A DNA stretch of 60,390 nt from an uncultured Prevotella sp. (GTDB taxonomy: Bacteria; Bacteroidota; Bacteroidia; Bacteroidales; Bacteroidaceae), in assembly GCA_937922435.1 (NCBI GenBank), contig CAKZVT010000021.1, positions 1 through 60,390 on the forward strand. Direction: 5' to 3'. The notes under the pieces were generated by a model. It was not told the origin of the DNA. It saw only the letters and a list, made by a program, of their open reading frames with translations, and made no database searches. The position numbers and the translations under genes were made by a program. Positions 58,463 through 60,390 of the stretch are shown piece after piece (positions within the stretch are counted from its first letter, which is position 1; each line of letters begins with the position of its first letter).

Positions 58463-59581
58463 ATGAAAAAAGATTTTCTCACAAAACGAGCTTTAAGCAT
58501 ACAAAACAAGCATGATTTGCTTGAGTTAATTAACGATTTGGCAAAAATCGAAATGGGAAAAGAGGCGTTCTCTTTTTCTATAAAGCAGTTGTGCTTTTAT
58601 TCAAATCCAGACTTGGCAGTTAATACGTACAGACATTTTGACATTCCCAAAAAAACAGGAGGAGAAAGACACATTGCAGCACCCAACAACACGTTGCGTT
58701 GCATTCAACATTACGTAAATCTAATTTTTAGAGCTGTTTATAAGCCATCAGAATGTGCAACAAGATTTACAGAGGGTAAATCCATTGTAGATAATGCACT
58801 TAAACACGTCGGCCAAAACTATGTTTTCAATATAGACTTGAAAGATTTTTTCACAAGCATCACACGCATCCGCATTTATAAACGCCTTCAACTCGCACCT
58901 TTCTTTTATAATAAACCAGTAGCGAGTATTTTAGCAGGACTATGCTGCGTAAGAGACGCAACTGATAAAAAACGTGCAAAACAATATCTGCCGCAAGGTG
59001 CGCCGACATCACCAATAGTTACAAATATGGTATGTGACGAATTGGATTACAAGCTCAACAAACTTGCCAGAAAATACAATTTAAAATATTCCCGCTATGC
59101 TGACGATATAACATTTAGCTCAATGCACAATGTTTATCAAGAAAACGGAGAGTTAATAATGACATCTTCTGGTATTGACGAATCTTCAATAACAACATTT
59201 CGAGGGGAACTTGAAAAAATAATAATAGACGAAAAATTTACGATAAACAAGCATAAGACAAGGCTACAAAAGGCAAATTCACGACAAGAAGTCACAGGAC
59301 TTGTAGTGAATAAAAAAGTCAATGTAACAAAATATTATATCCATGGCATACGCAATTTACTGAATATATGGGAAAAATATGGATATGATGAAGCATTAAA
59401 AGCCTTCTTGCCACATTATTACAAGCATAAAAAATATGTCAAAGGCTCACCTAATATGGGAAATGTTATTGAAGGAAAATTACTGTACGTTCGTATGGTC
59501 AAGGGATATGACAATCCTGTTTATTTAGCTCTCAAAACACGTTTTGACAAACTTATTAATTCTCATAAATATATAACATAA
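58463..59581 (+). CDS. ret: Retron reverse transcriptase
   Basis: A 372-aa reverse transcriptase. Motifs: retron region X NAxxH as NALKH (111-115), catalytic Asp in FNIDLKDFF (125), QGAPTSP (178-184), YADD (212-215) and region Y VTG (277-279, in RQEVTGLVVNKK). It reverse-transcribes the msd of the adjacent RNA, leaving an RNA-DNA hybrid bound to the enzyme. Known retrons act as phage-defence toxin-antitoxin-like systems with an effector. It is AT-rich compared with the core genes and probably horizontally acquired. The 2TM gene 162 bp downstream is the likely effector. Confidence 0.95.
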   Translation: MKKDFLTKRALSIQNKHDLLELINDLAKIEMGKEAFSFSIKQLCFYSNPDLAVNTYRHFDIPKKTGGERHIAAPNNTLRCIQHYVNLIFRAVYKPSECATRFTEGKSIVDNALKHVGQNYVFNIDLKDFFTSITRIRIYKRLQLAPFFYNKPVASILAGLCCVRDATDKKRAKQYLPQGAPTSPIVTNMVCDELDYKLNKLARKYNLKYSRYADDITFSSMHNVYQENGELIMTSSGIDESSITTFRGELEKIIIDEKFTINKHKTRLQKANSRQEVTGLVVNKKVNVTKYYIHGIRNLLNIWEKYGYDEALKAFLPHYYKHKKYVKGSPNMGNVIEGKLLYVRMVKGYDNPVYLALKTRFDKLINSHKYIT

Positions 59582-59743
59582 ATCCAAAATAATTTATGTT
59601 AGAAATAACGAACAACATTATATGGAATACATAAAAAACAAAAGTATATTTCCCTTCTTTATACAGTCACAGCGTCACTCGTTGTAATGGAATGTTAATT
59701 GGCACAATACAATATTAGCGAAAACAAAAATCCAAAACATATT

Positions 59744-60049
59744 ATGAAAATAAAAGTATCATTTGAGAAGATTGTCGTTGCTTGCCTGCTTGTATTCGCA
59801 ACGGGAATATACCTGTTGCTTATTTGGGCGATAAAGGCCATTTTGGGTGTTTTCGGCATTGACGGTGAAACAATATCCTTGTTAGGCGGGGCTTTCTTCG
59901 TTCCTTTCTTGTTCTTCAGTTTTGGCATATTCTTAGGCTGGTTGTTAGAACTTGGTTTCAAGAATAGATACCCGATGGACGAACCAATCAAAATATCAAA
60001 AAAGACTTTAATAAAGGGTTTCTTCAAGTCCCTCGTTAATGAAGATTAA
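59744..60049 (+). CDS. Two-transmembrane small protein, probable retron effector
   Basis: A 101-aa protein from ATG 59744 (MKIKVSFEKIVVACLLVFAT); an in-frame TTG at 59699 is less likely. Two helices: about 9-37 and 45-70, joined by a short loop (GIDGETIS). A basic cytoplasmic-type tail (KNRYPMDEPIKISKKTLIKG) follows. Two-TM proteins serve as effectors in the Ec48-type retrons, where activation damages the membrane. The sequence shows no further domain, so the role is inferred from position and layout. It is not a normal housekeeping gene of the region. Confidence 0.75.
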   Translation: MKIKVSFEKIVVACLLVFATGIYLLLIWAIKAILGVFGIDGETISLLGGAFFVPFLFFSFGIFLGWLLELGFKNRYPMDEPIKISKKTLIKGFFKSLVNED

Positions 60050-60339
60050 AAAACAGGTGAAAATATAATGTGGCTTTATTAAGGCCGAGATGACTGTCAT
60101 CTGTCAGTTTTGAAGATTTCCTGCTGATTGCCAACAACTTACGGACTGACAGAGCAACGTTGAAGTGTCAGCGTGTGTCAGTCTTAGCTAAACAAAAGAG
60201 CATCGGACTACAACGGACGGCTGACAGGACTGACAGATAAATTCATACGTCTGTCAGTCTCTAAAAGGCTTACAGTCAAAACGTTATGTATGAAACTGAC
60301 GGATGATAGGGAAAACTTTGCTCGTTTTATGCAATAAAA
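60050..60339. repeat. Region with repeated GACTGACAG / CTGTCAGTC motifs
   Basis: No gene seen. The motif or its reverse occurs near 60101, 60143, 60221, 60228, 60251 and 60293 with irregular spacing. GCTTACAGTCA at 60269-60279 matches 11 bases of the retron a1 arm. Confidence 0.5.
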
Positions 60340-60390
60340 GACACTGTCCAAAATTTTGTGTAAATGGAAACAGGATTCAGTTATAAGTTT
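60340..60390. mobile_element. Insertion-sequence end, right copy
   Basis: Exact reverse complement of bases 1-51, starting GACACTGTCCAAAATTTTGT at the outer boundary. The window ends inside the element. Confidence 0.65.

Noticed and set aside
1..60390. tRNA or rRNA genes
   Set aside because: None recognised on reading both strands; no cloverleaf with TTCGA arm and CCA-type end was found.

Overview
The window looks like a chromosomal segment of a Bacteroidales bacterium; Prevotellaceae is plausible but not proven. Three things support this: a SusC/SusD pair, the Bacteroidetes promoter signature (TTG, 19-20 nt, TAnnTTTG) in front of many genes, and the order surE-lpxB / parA-parB-DUF5683-mltD-rsh. 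Most of the window is GC-rich core DNA, but the last 2.7 kb is visibly AT-rich. The first and last 51 bases are exact inverted copies of each other. They look like the same end of an insertion sequence, where the contig broke, and the left copy cuts off the last codons of a DUF418 membrane-protein gene.

Layout. 1-3 kb: DUF418 and EamA membrane proteins and a beta-helix DUF3737 protein. 3-12.5 kb: a minus-strand phosphoester locus with SusC, SusD, a small secreted protein, a calcineurin-phosphoesterase/GDPD fusion, then a PafA-like alkaline phosphatase. 12.6-14.8 kb: ptb-buk (acyl phosphate / butyrate). 15-19 kb: a PhoR/PhoB-like two-component pair and rmuC. 19.5-23.2 kb: a RecD-like helicase facing a pilin-like protein, DUF3822 and rsmD. 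23-32 kb: an EamA half-transporter, cupin/HxlR divergent pair, nadB, a PH-domain protein, a PBP4-type carboxypeptidase and a large secreted YD-like protein. 32-37 kb: a structured RNA candidate (6S-like), then acyl-CoA dehydrogenase and EtfA/EtfB. 37-46 kb: META lipoprotein, DinD-like protein, dnaG, cardiolipin synthase, DUF362 protein, SMR transporter and a secreted alpha/beta hydrolase. 46-56.5 kb: lpxB, surE, the parAB-DUF5683-mltD-rsh run, pectinesterase and YjbQ. 56.5-60.4 kb: an accessory end with an unknown 347-aa protein, a candidate structured RNA and a complete retron.

The most striking system is the retron at 58306-60049. It has a 29-bp a1/a2 duplex around a very short msr-msd, a reverse transcriptase with the retron NAxxH and VTG motifs plus YADD, and a small two-transmembrane protein as probable effector. 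An unassigned, hairpin-rich region with its own canonical promoter lies just upstream.

Intergenic DNA is unusually rich in palindromic repeats. I separate four families: A (CCCTCCC/GGGAGGG inverted repeats, 7 copies), B (AAAGGCCGTCTTTTGC arrays, 10 copies), C (MITE-like elements with about 26-bp terminal inverted repeats and 9-bp target duplications, all three sitting in the tail of a B element) and E (inverted repeats whose arms are degenerate simple-sequence repeats). One E copy sits in frame inside the RecD-like helicase gene. Two secreted-protein genes, at 42.9 and 45.1 kb, share a conserved upstream promoter box. All family assignments come from reading the sequence; no database search was run.
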